DNA of 64,000 nucleotides from Lewinellaceae bacterium (GTDB taxonomy: Bacteria > Bacteroidota > Bacteroidia > Chitinophagales > Saprospiraceae). The stretch covers positions 124,001-188,000 of the forward strand of contig JACJYG010000009.1 of NCBI GenBank assembly GCA_020636215.1. Reading direction: 5' to 3'. This document shows positions 1 through 7,960 of this stretch, piece by piece (within the stretch, counting starts at the first letter, position 1; every line of letters begins with the position of its first letter). The notes under the pieces were generated by a model. The model was not told where the DNA came from, ran no database searches, and saw nothing but the letters and a program-made list of their open reading frames with translations. A program made the translations under genes and the position numbers.

Positions 1-1
1 G

Positions 2-979
2 GCTACCTACGGCCGCGGCCTTATCTGCGCCCCTATTGATGAAAAGAGAGCTGATGAACTGGGGCTCGACATGATGGTTTCCTCCAATACAGCGCTGCAT
101 GAAACGGCTTTTACGGTATCCATCGACCTCATCGGCAGGGGATGCACCACGGGTATTTCCGCCTATGACCGCGCGACCGGCATCCGCGCATTGGTGGACC
201 CGCACATCAAACCTTCTGATTATGCCCGGCCCGGCCATATTTTCCCCCTACGGGCCAAGACTGGGGGCGTACTCAGGCGAACAGGCCATACTGAAGCAGC
301 CATTGACCTGGCCCGGCTCGCAGGCTTCTATCCAGCCGGCGTGTTGGTCGAAATACTCAATACGGATGGCTCTATGGCTCGCCTGCCCCATTTGATGGAA
401 ATCGCCCGAAAATTTGACATGAAGATCATCGCGATCAAAGACCTGGTGGCTTATCGGATGCAAACCGAACGCCTCATTAAACGGGAAATGTCGGTCAAGC
501 TGGAAACCAGGTACGGCGTGTTTGAAGTAACAGCCTATCGGCAGATCACGACCGATGACCTCCACCTGGCTATCAAATGCGGGCAATGGGAGCCGGATGA
601 ACCGGTGCTGGTCCGCGTCCATTCGTCTACGGAAACTGGAGAGATCCTGGGGTCTCTGTTCGATGACTATGGGGTCAAACTTCAGAGGTCCATGGAAATA
701 ATCAGCCAGGAGGGGAAAGGGGTGCTATTACACATGCGGCACGGAGAAAAATCGGACGCCATTCTACACCGCCTGCATGCCTGCCTGCAAAAACAGGTGG
801 ACGGCCAACCTGTTGTTTATGACATCCGCGCCGATATGGATCAGCGCGATTATGGGGTAGGGGCTCAAATACTTCGGGACTTGGGCATCTCCCGCATACG
901 CTTGATCACCAACACCCCCCGCCGCAGGATCGGCCTGGTCGGTTATGGTTTGGAAATCGTTGAAAATGTACCTTTCTAG
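2..979 (+). CDS. ribBA: 3,4-dihydroxy-2-butanone 4-phosphate synthase with degenerate GTP cyclohydrolase II domain (5' partial)
   Basis: The frame is open from base 2, so the N-terminus lies outside the window. The first part is a RibB domain, which turns ribulose 5-phosphate into the four-carbon unit of riboflavin; TTGISAYDR, the RPGHIFPLRA block and GGVLRRTGHTEAAIDL are all recognisable. The second part aligns with GTP cyclohydrolase II, with VRVHSSTETGE near 611-643 and a late RDYGVGAQILRDLG block. All three zinc-binding Cys of that enzyme are replaced: the first is Thr in HSSTETG, and the RCDCG site reads FDDYG near 659-673. The GIGL segment is also missing. The protein therefore probably supplies only RibB activity, and a separate RibA should exist elsewhere. 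An in-frame ATG at 71 is internal to the RibB domain and is not the start. Confidence 0.93.
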   Translation, partial: ATYGRGLICAPIDEKRADELGLDMMVSSNTALHETAFTVSIDLIGRGCTTGISAYDRATGIRALVDPHIKPSDYARPGHIFPLRAKTGGVLRRTGHTEAAIDLARLAGFYPAGVLVEILNTDGSMARLPHLMEIARKFDMKIIAIKDLVAYRMQTERLIKREMSVKLETRYGVFEVTAYRQITTDDLHLAIKCGQWEPDEPVLVRVHSSTETGEILGSLFDDYGVKLQRSMEIISQEGKGVLLHMRHGEKSDAILHRLHACLQKQVDGQPVVYDIRADMDQRDYGVGAQILRDLGISRIRLITNTPRRRIGLVGYGLEIVENVPF

Positions 980-987
980 CGTCTTGT

Positions 988-1632
988 ATGCGATATGAAC
1001 GCAAATTCAGAACGGAGGAAGCCTCTTTATCCGCGGTACAACTGATCACCCGGATGCACCCTGCCTGCTTCCGGCAGCTTTACCCGCCCCGTTGGGTGAA
1101 TAACCTCTATTTTGACACCCCAGAATTTGCTGCCTTCAACGACAATGCATCCGGAGCTCCGAATAGGGTAAAATACAGGCTTCGCTGGTATGGCCGGCCG
1201 TTTGAACGACTGAAGGACCCCGTGCTGGAGATAAAGTGGAAAGAAGGGGAGGTGGGCTCCAAACGTGGACATGCTTTAGATAAGGGGGTTTACCGCCTTC
1301 CTCAATTAGGCGAACTGGCCGATGTAGCCCGCAGTCTTATTCACAAGGGGAAAGAACTTCAGCCCGTTTTGTTCAACTCTTATTACCGCTCCTATTTTGG
1401 AGCTGCTAACGGCCAATTCCGGCTAACCATTGACAGCAGCCTACAATTCGGCGCGTACCGGCTAAGTGGAGCGCATTTGCTTCCTTTTCAGTTGCCGGGG
1501 ATAATACTGGAAGTGAAATATCCACTTGAAGAAGAGCCCAACAGTGATCTGATCTTTCAAAACCTGCCTTTCCGACAGACGAAGAGCTCGAAGTATGTGA
1601 TGGGGCTTGGGCTGGTGTATGGCCTCACTTAG
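988..1632 (+). CDS. VTC domain protein (polyphosphate polymerase-like)
   Basis: A 214-residue protein of the VTC family, the tunnel-fold domain that makes polyphosphate in yeast vacuoles; bacterial copies are often beside membrane or cytoskeletal genes. Visible family marks are YERKFR at residues 3-8, YFDT at 41-44, the basic strand VKYRLRWYG at 61-69, LEIKWK at 80-85 and LEVKYP at 174-179. There is no signal peptide, so it is expected in the cytoplasm. It starts 8 bases after ribBA on the same strand. The stop overlaps the stop of the convergent PorP/SprF gene by three bases. Polyphosphate synthesis is inferred from the family; a triphosphate hydrolase of the same fold is possible. Confidence 0.82.
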   Translation: MRYERKFRTEEASLSAVQLITRMHPACFRQLYPPRWVNNLYFDTPEFAAFNDNASGAPNRVKYRLRWYGRPFERLKDPVLEIKWKEGEVGSKRGHALDKGVYRLPQLGELADVARSLIHKGKELQPVLFNSYYRSYFGAANGQFRLTIDSSLQFGAYRLSGAHLLPFQLPGIILEVKYPLEEEPNSDLIFQNLPFRQTKSSKYVMGLGLVYGLT

Positions 1633-2666
1633 AACTTCGGGCAGAGTATCGTCTCATTCTCATATTCTCCCAGATAAGCAATAGAAACCTCGATGGCGCC
1701 CCGTCGGTCGCGGCCAGCGCCGATAGCGTTGAGCTTGGCGTCGTAGCTGACCCCTAAGAGGAAATTATTAAATTCGAGGCCAACCATACCTACCACCGCA
1801 TCAAGGGAGAAGGAATTATCGGCATTGCCAACCGGGCGAGCCCAGCCACCGACATGCAGGGCGGTGCCGCTGATATCGTTGATCAGGAACCGGAAGTTGG
1901 CGCCGGCGTTGACGGCGAGGTGAGGGCCCTGATTGTAGAACAGGGCGCGGGGTTGAATGCGAACATCCTCCCCAATTGGGATGCTAAGGCCAGCGTAGGC
2001 GGTATATTTGCGGAGTAGGGTATTCTGATCGCTCTTTTCCGGTTCGTCTGGATTATAAAAAAAACTGACCTGCGGTTCCATGATATGGTACATCGCTGCG
2101 CCCGCATAAATTCCCATTCCACGTTCGGGGGCATAGGAATAATTGAGCCCAACGGCAAAATCGGCAGCGGCATAGTTGTTTTCGGGAAGGATTTCCTCTG
2201 TTGGATTGGTATAGCCTGAAGAGCCGGCAAACTGATCTTCGAAATATAAATTCTCATAACTAAAGTTACGCTGAGCAATCCCGGCCTGCACGCCGAGGCT
2301 GAGGAACTGGTCATTGCGGGGGCTCAGTGATTTGTGGAAGCTGCCTATTACGTTGATCTGGTTGTTGGAATACCCTACCTCCGGCACTTTGTCATTGTAG
2401 AAGACCACTCCAACCCCAAAAGCATCTTTGTATCTTTTTCCAATGTTGCGGAATCCAAAACGCAGATCGATCGCCCCGGCGAAGGTCTTGTAGGGGTCCT
2501 GATCCCGATAGATAAATGCCACGCGGTATTTTCCATCGAAGGTGCCCGTGAGTGCGGGGTTGAGGGTGAGGGGAGAGGCGAAAAACTGGCTGAAATGCTG
2601 GTCTTGTGCCTGGGAAATAGTAGCGGCAGTTAGCGCAAGGATGATGATCAGTAAGTATTTCCTCAT
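1629..2666 (-). CDS. PorP/SprF family type IX secretion membrane protein
   Basis: An outer membrane beta-barrel of the PorP/SprF family, which in Bacteroidota accompanies T9SS substrates of the gliding and adhesin type. The ATG at 2666 gives a clean signal peptide (MRKYLLIIILALTAATISQA) followed directly by DQHFSQFFASPLTLNPALTG, the usual mature start of this family. A longer frame begins at 2711 but its extra 15 residues are charged and would precede the signal peptide. The barrel strands are rich in alternating aromatic and Gly residues, and there is a PEVGYSNNQ region typical of the family. No partner adhesin gene is adjacent, which is unusual since these genes often follow a large T9SS protein. 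The gene converges with the VTC gene. Confidence 0.88.
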   Translation of the reverse strand: MRKYLLIIILALTAATISQAQDQHFSQFFASPLTLNPALTGTFDGKYRVAFIYRDQDPYKTFAGAIDLRFGFRNIGKRYKDAFGVGVVFYNDKVPEVGYSNNQINVIGSFHKSLSPRNDQFLSLGVQAGIAQRNFSYENLYFEDQFAGSSGYTNPTEEILPENNYAAADFAVGLNYSYAPERGMGIYAGAAMYHIMEPQVSFFYNPDEPEKSDQNTLLRKYTAYAGLSIPIGEDVRIQPRALFYNQGPHLAVNAGANFRFLINDISGTALHVGGWARPVGNADNSFSLDAVVGMVGLEFNNFLLGVSYDAKLNAIGAGRDRRGAIEVSIAYLGEYENETILCPKF

Positions 2667-3013
2667 GTTTTTTTCTAAAGCTTTTTTGCGTTGAAAGGTG
2701 GTGGCATTCATTCTTCTCCGGGCCTATTTCAGGGGGGCTTTCCACCTCCCTCAAGGGATGCTCAAAGGTATACCCTTTGGCCATTTTTTTTAAATTTTTC
2801 CTGTGAATTTGCCCCGGAACCGGCCAGCATTCTTAGCGAAAGGTGGTCTTGCGGCGCCAGAGAAGCGATATTTTGTACAGAAGTCAACGGACTTTCCGGT
2901 AGAATTATTATTTTTGAATATATCCTGATGCTGGCCGGCAGGGTATTCGTGGCGATAATTGCCGGGAGGGTATTGAGAGGCCACGCTCCCGGGAGCCTAA
3001 AAATGATGCCTGC
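2667..3013. promoter_or_regulatory. Divergent intergenic region between PorP/SprF and NlpC/P60 genes
   Basis: About 350 bases without a supported gene. A minus-strand promoter -7 element TACCTTTG lies at 2763-2770 (CAAAGGTA on the plus strand) and would give a leader of about 90 bases for the PorP/SprF gene. On the plus strand TATTTTTG at 2909-2916 matches the TAnnTTTG element, about 100 bases before the NlpC/P60 start. Neither has a clear -33 TTTG partner, so both are candidates only. Open frames across the region have no recognisable protein features. Confidence 0.35.
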
Positions 3014-3865
3014 ATGTCATATGCAATCTGTTCGATAAGCATTGTACCGGTTCGTACCGGCTCATCCCATAGCAGTGAGATGGCTTCTCAGTTACTGTTC
3101 GGGGAGTTGGTGGAAGTGTTGGAAACCAAGGGGCGGCAATGGATGAAGGTCCGGTGCGCCCATGATAATTTTGTTGGTTGGGTGGCCGGAAATCAGTTGA
3201 AAGCCATCACCCCAAGTGAATTCGAACGATTTCAGCAGCATTTTGCCTACAGTCTGGAGTTGTACCATCCGCTCATGGGGGAAAACCATTGCATCCCGGT
3301 AGTGATGGGGGCACAGTTCCCTGCCTTCGACGGGATGCGTTTTCGCCTGGAGGAAGACTATTTCACCTTTAGCGGCCAGGCAGTATTCCCGGAAAATATT
3401 GAAGCTACTCCTGAATTCATCCTGAAGATTGCCCGCCGTTATCTTAATGCTCCTTTCCTTTGGGGCGGCCGGTCTCCGATGGGCATCGATTCGTCAGGAT
3501 TGGTGCAGATGGCTTTCAAACTGGCAGGAATCGCCTTACCCCGCGAGGCCAGCCAACAGATTTACATCGGTGAATCGGTCGGTTTTATTGAACAGGCGCT
3601 TCCGGGTGATATTGCTTTTTTTGAAAATAAGGCGGGGCGTATTGCCCATTGTGGCATCATCCTTCCCAATAATGAAGTGCTACATGCCTATGGCCGCGTT
3701 CGGGTAGATGTGCTCGATCATTACGGGATCTTCAATAAGAAGCAATCCCGATATACACACAGCCTAAGGGTGGTGAAACGTATCCTGGCAGGGAAAACGG
3801 AACCCAAAGCAGCTCCGGCTGTTGTTCCGGAAAAGGTGGCTAATCAGGTACAGTTATTTGATTAG
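3014..3865 (+). CDS. SH3-domain NlpC/P60-like protein with catalytic Cys replaced by Ser
   Basis: A 283-residue protein of the C40 (NlpC/P60) peptidase group that cuts gamma-D-glutamyl bonds in peptidoglycan. An SH3-like domain spans about residues 1-65 (PVRTGSSHSSEMASQLLFGE), a second SH3-like segment 85-125, and the peptidase fold 133-255. The nucleophile motif normally reads DCSG; here it is GIDSSG with Ser160, codon TCG at 3491-3493. The supporting His212 (AHCGII) and His224 (LHAYGRV) remain. There is no signal peptide, as is common for this cytoplasmic Bacteroidota form. With Ser in place of Cys the enzyme may be inactive and only bind peptides, or may work as a slow Ser hydrolase. The downstream tail is Ala/Pro/Lys rich. 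Confidence 0.88.
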   Translation: MSYAICSISIVPVRTGSSHSSEMASQLLFGELVEVLETKGRQWMKVRCAHDNFVGWVAGNQLKAITPSEFERFQQHFAYSLELYHPLMGENHCIPVVMGAQFPAFDGMRFRLEEDYFTFSGQAVFPENIEATPEFILKIARRYLNAPFLWGGRSPMGIDSSGLVQMAFKLAGIALPREASQQIYIGESVGFIEQALPGDIAFFENKAGRIAHCGIILPNNEVLHAYGRVRVDVLDHYGIFNKKQSRYTHSLRVVKRILAGKTEPKAAPAVVPEKVANQVQLFD

Positions 3866-3889
3866 TCACACAACAGGGTTATCACGTTT

Positions 3890-5248
3890 TCAGACCGCCT
3901 GAATAATATCATACTTCGTCAGGATATGCAGTGCCCCCGACTTGTCCTGAGCCATTACGGCGGGAATGGTTCGGTCAACGTATTTACTAAGTTGGCTAAA
4001 GGGCAGATCAATACTAACTACTGGAAATGGGCTGCCCATAATGTCGGAAACCTTCTTTTCCGAATGATCCAAGGGGTTTTCCAGCAGGAAGGACAGTACT
4101 GCTGTTTCCGTAATGGACCCTACCATTTCATCTCCTTTCATGACCGGCATCTGAGAGATGTCATGCTCTTTCATCAGTTTGAAGGCCTGCCGCACCGTAT
4201 CATCGGCGGTAACGGAAATGAACTGCCGGTTCTTTTTCAGGGCGAGGATGTCCTTCACGCTGAGTTCCCGCTCCAGGAACCCCCTCTCACGCATCCAGTC
4301 GTCGTTGTATATTTTGCCGACATAGCGGCTTCCATGGTCGTGAATCACCACTACTACGACATCGTCTTTGGTGAGTTGCTCTTTGAGTTGCAACAATCCG
4401 GCAACTGCTGAGCCGGCAGAGTAGCCAAGCAGCAGCCCTTCTTCCCGGGCCAGGCGGCGGGCCATCAGGGCGCCATCCTTGTCGGTTACCTTTTCAAAAT
4501 AATCGATGACACTGAAATCGACGTTTTTGGGCAAAATGTCTTCGCCGATCCCTTCCGTTATGTAGGGGTAGATTTCCTTAGGGTCAAACTCGCCGGTTTC
4601 GTGGTATTTTTTGAACACGGAGCCGTAGGTGTCGATGCCCCATATCTTAATATTTGGATTTTTTTCTTTGAGGTATTTGCCGGTGCCGGAAACTGTGCCA
4701 CCGGTGCCCACGCCGACGACGAGGTGGGTGATTTTTCCATCCGTTTGCTGCCAGATCTCCGGGCCGGTAGTTTCGTAATGAGCCTCCCGGTTGGATAGGT
4801 TGTCATATTGATTGCACCAGTAGGAGTTGGGGATTTCCATACTCAGGCGGCGGGCAACAGAATAGTAGGAACGCGGATCATCCGCTTCTACATTTGTCGG
4901 GCAAACGATCACTTCTGCCCCGACCGCCCGAAGGATATCCATTTTTTCTTTGGATTGCTTATCGGTGGTTGTGAAAATACACTTGTAACCCCTAACTGCA
5001 GCGGCCAGCGCCAGGCCCATCCCAGTGTTGCCGGAAGTACACTCGATAATGGTGCCGCCAGGCTTCAGGTCACCCCGTTTTTCGGCATCGTTCACCATTT
5101 TCAGCGCCATCCGATCCTTGATGGAATGGCCGGGGTTGAACGTTTCTACCTTCATCAGTACCAATGCAGGGATTTCCTTTACCACCTGATTCAATTTCAC
5201 CAGGGGGGTGTTGCCAATGGTTTCCAGGATATTGTTGCAGTATTCCAT
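3890..5248 (-). CDS. cbs: Cystathionine beta-synthase (PLP enzyme with C-terminal CBS pair)
   Basis: A 452-residue fold type II PLP enzyme joining serine (or O-acetylserine) with homocysteine or sulfide. The PLP lysine is K44 in HSIKDR, followed by SGNTG at 72-76 and the phosphate-binding GTGGT at 181-185. The C-terminal 115 residues hold two CBS domains (about 338-395 and 397-450), which separate cystathionine beta-synthase from plain cysteine synthase CysK. NPGHSIKDR carries His where most family members have Gly. There is no heme-binding N-terminal extension as in animal enzymes. A family member acting mainly as cysteine synthase cannot be excluded. It is monocistronic, with 123 bases before the upstream LysM gene on the same strand. 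Confidence 0.92.
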   Translation of the reverse strand: MEYCNNILETIGNTPLVKLNQVVKEIPALVLMKVETFNPGHSIKDRMALKMVNDAEKRGDLKPGGTIIECTSGNTGMGLALAAAVRGYKCIFTTTDKQSKEKMDILRAVGAEVIVCPTNVEADDPRSYYSVARRLSMEIPNSYWCNQYDNLSNREAHYETTGPEIWQQTDGKITHLVVGVGTGGTVSGTGKYLKEKNPNIKIWGIDTYGSVFKKYHETGEFDPKEIYPYITEGIGEDILPKNVDFSVIDYFEKVTDKDGALMARRLAREEGLLLGYSAGSAVAGLLQLKEQLTKDDVVVVVIHDHGSRYVGKIYNDDWMRERGFLERELSVKDILALKKNRQFISVTADDTVRQAFKLMKEHDISQMPVMKGDEMVGSITETAVLSFLLENPLDHSEKKVSDIMGSPFPVVSIDLPFSQLSKYVDRTIPAVMAQDKSGALHILTKYDIIQAV

Positions 5249-5371
5249 ATTGGGTGTAGCTATATATTGCTATAATGTAATATTGTGGCTTGATTTTATT
5301 CAGCGAGAATGAGTTCCGACGAACAGGATACATCGGCCTGCAGTTTTGCGCGGCAAAGGTAAAGAAAATCC

Positions 5372-6223
5372 TTATCGATGGTATTTTACCCGGACGAAAA
5401 AGCGGGGGTCAATGGCGCCCAATGCTTTTGCTGCAAGGGGAGAAAGTACGACCACCACATCGTCTTTATAGGCCGTATCGGGGATTTTACCGATTACTTT
5501 GGCGTAGACGGTGCGTTTGCTCATGGGGTTGGTAACCGAAATGATGGAATTGACGGGGGCGTAGCGATGCAGGGCATAGAGGTCGGAATCTTCTTTGCTG
5601 TGGTTTTTCCAGAAAGCTACACCCTGGTGTTCCAATTCCTTTTTGCCAGCCATTTCATACTGATAGATCTTCCGAAGGGCGTTATTGCGCCGTGCGAGCG
5701 GCCCACCGGAAAATTCCCGAAGACTGTCGGGCACGCCGTTAATGTTGAGCCAGCCAACATGCAGGCATTGGCCGGTTTTAAGGGTGATGTCGGCCAGATG
5801 GTTTCGTTCCATAAGATCTTCTATGGGCATTTTGAAATAAACTTTGGAGATGCGGTACATCGTATCCCCTTTTTTGACAACATAGTAGACCGGCACGTGT
5901 TCTTTGGGGGTGAAATTTTGAGTAGGATATCTTTTAATGGCCCGGTTGGGGATTGGAACCCGGATAAGCATACCAGGTTGAACGGATTGGTCTTTAAGGC
6001 CAGCATTGTAGAAGTAGAGTTCTTCAACCGACATTCCATAGAAGCGGGCCAGGGAATAAAGCGTCTGTTTGGGTTGGATGATATGTTCCAGATACTTTTC
6101 TTCAAAAGCGTCGACGCTAAGAAAAATAGTATCTTTAGCCGTGAGGTAGTTTAGGCTGTCACCCGTATCGGCATGGCTCATTTGGGGCAAAAAGAGTAGC
6201 GCCAGGAATAACATTTCTCTCAT
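5372..6223 (-). CDS. Exported protein with two LysM domains and an RlpA-like C-terminal domain
   Basis: A 283-residue envelope protein. A signal peptide covers residues 1-18 (ends SHA). LysM repeats, which bind N-acetylglucosamine in peptidoglycan, lie at about 46-90 (KQTLYSLARFYGMSVEELY) and 113-156 (KKGDTMYRISKVYFKMPIEDL). The C-terminal 70 residues (SVTNPMSKRTVYAKVIGKIP through VVVVLSPLAAKALGA) resemble the double-psi barrel of RlpA-type proteins. No catalytic residues for lytic activity could be assigned. It is divergent from kdsB with only 29 bases between the start codons, and a -7 element TATATTTG at 6246-6253 overlaps the kdsB start region. Confidence 0.85.
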   Translation of the reverse strand: MREMLFLALLFLPQMSHADTGDSLNYLTAKDTIFLSVDAFEEKYLEHIIQPKQTLYSLARFYGMSVEELYFYNAGLKDQSVQPGMLIRVPIPNRAIKRYPTQNFTPKEHVPVYYVVKKGDTMYRISKVYFKMPIEDLMERNHLADITLKTGQCLHVGWLNINGVPDSLREFSGGPLARRNNALRKIYQYEMAGKKELEHQGVAFWKNHSKEDSDLYALHRYAPVNSIISVTNPMSKRTVYAKVIGKIPDTAYKDDVVVVLSPLAAKALGAIDPRFFVRVKYHR

Positions 6224-6252
6224 AGTGTTTCTAGCTTGTTGAACACAAATAT

Positions 6253-6990
6253 ATGAAAACAGTAGGTATCATACCCGCACGTTTTGCTTCTACCCGTTTT
6301 CCGGGCAAGCCACTGGCGGAAATTGGTGGAAAAACCGTTGTTCAACGGGTATACGAACAGGCTAGCCGGGCACGGCGGCTCGATCAAGTGATCGTGGCTA
6401 CCGATGATGAGCGCATCTTCCAGCATGTTGAATCTTTCGGCGGACAGGTGATGATGACCCGGCCGGAACATCAGTCGGGCACCGACCGCTGTGCCGAGGT
6501 GGCCTGGAGGATTGACGAAGCAGACGCCATCATCAATATACAAGGCGATGAACCTTTCATCGCGCCCGAGCAGATCGACCTGGTGGCGGAACCGCTGGCG
6601 CGCCGGCAGGGGGTTCAGATCAGCACGCTTGCACGGCGCATCAGCCTGGAAGAGGAGTTACACAACCCCAACATTGTTAAAGTTGTTTTTAACCGCCAGC
6701 AAATGGCCTTGTACTTCAGCCGTAGCACCATCCCCTACCTGAGGGGCGTGCCAACAGAGCAATGGCTATCAGCCGGCGTGTTTTATAAACATATTGGCCT
6801 GTACGGCTTTCGCCGGGAGGTGCTTATGGATGTCACCCGTATGGAACAGTCCAGATATGAACAACTCGAATCTCTGGAGCAACTGCGCTGGCTGGAGGCT
6901 GGAATCAATATCTTTGTCAACATTACCGAGACAGAAACGATCGGCATCGATACGCCCGAAGACCTGGAACGCGCCCGCGCCTGGCTATAA
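6253..6990 (+). CDS. kdsB: 3-deoxy-manno-octulosonate cytidylyltransferase
   Basis: CMP-Kdo synthetase, 245 residues, which activates Kdo for attachment to lipid A in the cytoplasm. The N-terminal nucleotide-binding signature IPARFASTRFPGKPL (residues 7-21) is complete, VVQRVYEQ follows, and the metal and sugar-binding segment NIQGDEPFI is intact. SAGVFYKHIGLYGFRREVL and LEQLRWLEAG match the later family blocks, and length is normal. It is a single gene, with its 3' end separated from the next convergent gene by a strong inverted repeat at 7036-7069. Confidence 0.96.
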   Translation: MKTVGIIPARFASTRFPGKPLAEIGGKTVVQRVYEQASRARRLDQVIVATDDERIFQHVESFGGQVMMTRPEHQSGTDRCAEVAWRIDEADAIINIQGDEPFIAPEQIDLVAEPLARRQGVQISTLARRISLEEELHNPNIVKVVFNRQQMALYFSRSTIPYLRGVPTEQWLSAGVFYKHIGLYGFRREVLMDVTRMEQSRYEQLESLEQLRWLEAGINIFVNITETETIGIDTPEDLERARAWL

Positions 6991-7035
6991 GTTCCGCCGA
7001 TCTCCAGATCGGCCTTGTGGGCAATTCTAAAAATA

Positions 7036-7069
7036 ATCCTTTTGGGCGCAAATCTGCGCCCAAAAGGAT
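7036..7069. terminator. Perfect 15 bp inverted repeat between convergent genes
   Basis: Arms at 7036-7050 and 7055-7069 (ATCCTTTTGGGCGCA and its complement) enclose a 4-base loop. Read on the minus strand the stem is followed by TTATTTTTAG, which fits an intrinsic terminator for the gene ending at 7119; the plus strand lacks a T run. It may serve both converging genes. Confidence 0.75.
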
Positions 7070-7118
7070 CCTAAGCCCCTTTGGGGTGGGGCATCAAGTA
7101 CAATAACTTTGCCAATCC

Positions 7119-7670
7119 CTATTCCTTCTCCGTCGGCATGATCGGCGGCGTTTGGGTGTAGCCCAATTGCTTCATGATCAGGTTCGTATCATAGTAGAAA
7201 TAGGCTCTCTTCGCTTTATTGCCCTCCATCTTGTAGGCAATGTGGTAGGGAAACCAGACATCCTTGTCAGCTTGAGGATAACGCAAAGTCATGTCACTCC
7301 AATGAAAGACCCAATCCCCTTTAGTGGGGCCTTCTTTTACAGAAATCGTATTCCAATACCCTTCGGACATATCCTTTACGGAATAACTCTTCCGGGCCTC
7401 TGTCCAGTACCCCACTAATTCGTCGACGCTCATAGAGTCAAGCCGGCTGTCGATGCCGAAAGCGTAAAAATCGCCGGTCATGTTTTCTTTCAAATTTTTC
7501 CATTGGCCCGTTTTAAAGGCGGTGTTCATTCGTTTGATCACATCGATCTGTTGCTGATTGTAGGCAGGCGTATCGGCTTTCCGAGCAGTGTTCTGAGCAA
7601 TGGCTGAAGTGTGCACGAAACTTACGCCCAAAGCCAGGCAAATCATGCTAATAAATAATTTAGTGTTCAT
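7119..7670 (-). CDS. Exported NTF2/SnoaL-like protein
   Basis: A 183-residue protein with a signal peptide (cleavage near TSAIAQ, residue 26). The mature part has the pattern of an NTF2-like cone fold: an N-terminal helix pair (QQQIDVIKRMNTAFKTGQWKNLKENMTGDFYAFG), then strands ending in aromatic-rich blocks (GDWVFHWSDMTLRYP, KAKRAYFYYDTNLIMKQLGY). Members of the fold are enzymes, immunity proteins or ligand-binding proteins, and no active-site residues can be named here. The promoter is probably the TACCTTTG element at 7723-7730, preceded by two direct repeats that look like an activator site. Confidence 0.7.
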   Translation of the reverse strand: MNTKLFISMICLALGVSFVHTSAIAQNTARKADTPAYNQQQIDVIKRMNTAFKTGQWKNLKENMTGDFYAFGIDSRLDSMSVDELVGYWTEARKSYSVKDMSEGYWNTISVKEGPTKGDWVFHWSDMTLRYPQADKDVWFPYHIAYKMEGNKAKRAYFYYDTNLIMKQLGYTQTPPIMPTEKE

Positions 7671-7722
7671 AATATGATTGAATTTTTATTAAGGTGATAA
7701 TTAAAGGCCCAAGAGAATGAAT

Positions 7723-7788
7723 CAAAGGTAGGCCATGGGGCATGATTTAACATGGACGTATCTTTCAAAAAGCTGGACATATCTTTCA
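7723..7788 (-). promoter_or_regulatory. Promoter -7 element with two direct repeats in phase (candidate activator site)
   Basis: On the minus strand TACCTTTG (7723-7730) matches the Bacteroidota -7 element, giving an expected start of transcription near 7716 and a leader of about 46 bases. Upstream, TGAAAGATAYGTCCA occurs twice, at 7753-7767 and 7774-7788, exactly 21 bases apart. Two copies two helical turns apart, just upstream of a promoter with a poor -33 box, resemble sites of LytTR-type response regulators; this assignment is inference. Confidence 0.5.
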
Positions 7789-7907
7789 GCAGCCGGTTTT
7801 GGGGCGGTTTTTTCAGTTGAAAGGGTGAGAACTCAACGGGGTCAACCTCCCAGGCATTACATGGGGTGGCTGGACTGGTATAAGGTTCAGTAGCGATACT
7901 ACAGATA

Positions 7908-7960
7908 CTGTAGATGCTTCTCAAATCGAATAGCATCTACAGCATCAATAGCATCTACAG
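7908..7960. repeat. Hairpin and short repeat of an 11-12 base word
   Basis: TAGCATCTACAG occurs at 7931-7942 and 7949-7960, and its 11-base complement CTGTAGATGCT at 7908-7918, so 7908-7942 can fold as a stem with a 13-base loop. It lies directly after the stop of the PNGase F gene and could weakly terminate it, though there is no clear T run. Confidence 0.45.

Noticed and set aside
5378..6154. Open frame of 258 codons on the plus strand
   Set aside because: It lies opposite the LysM protein gene and has a shadow-type composition.
7667..7936. 89-codon frame upstream of the NTF2-like gene
   Set aside because: It overlaps the promoter and direct repeats and has no protein-like features.
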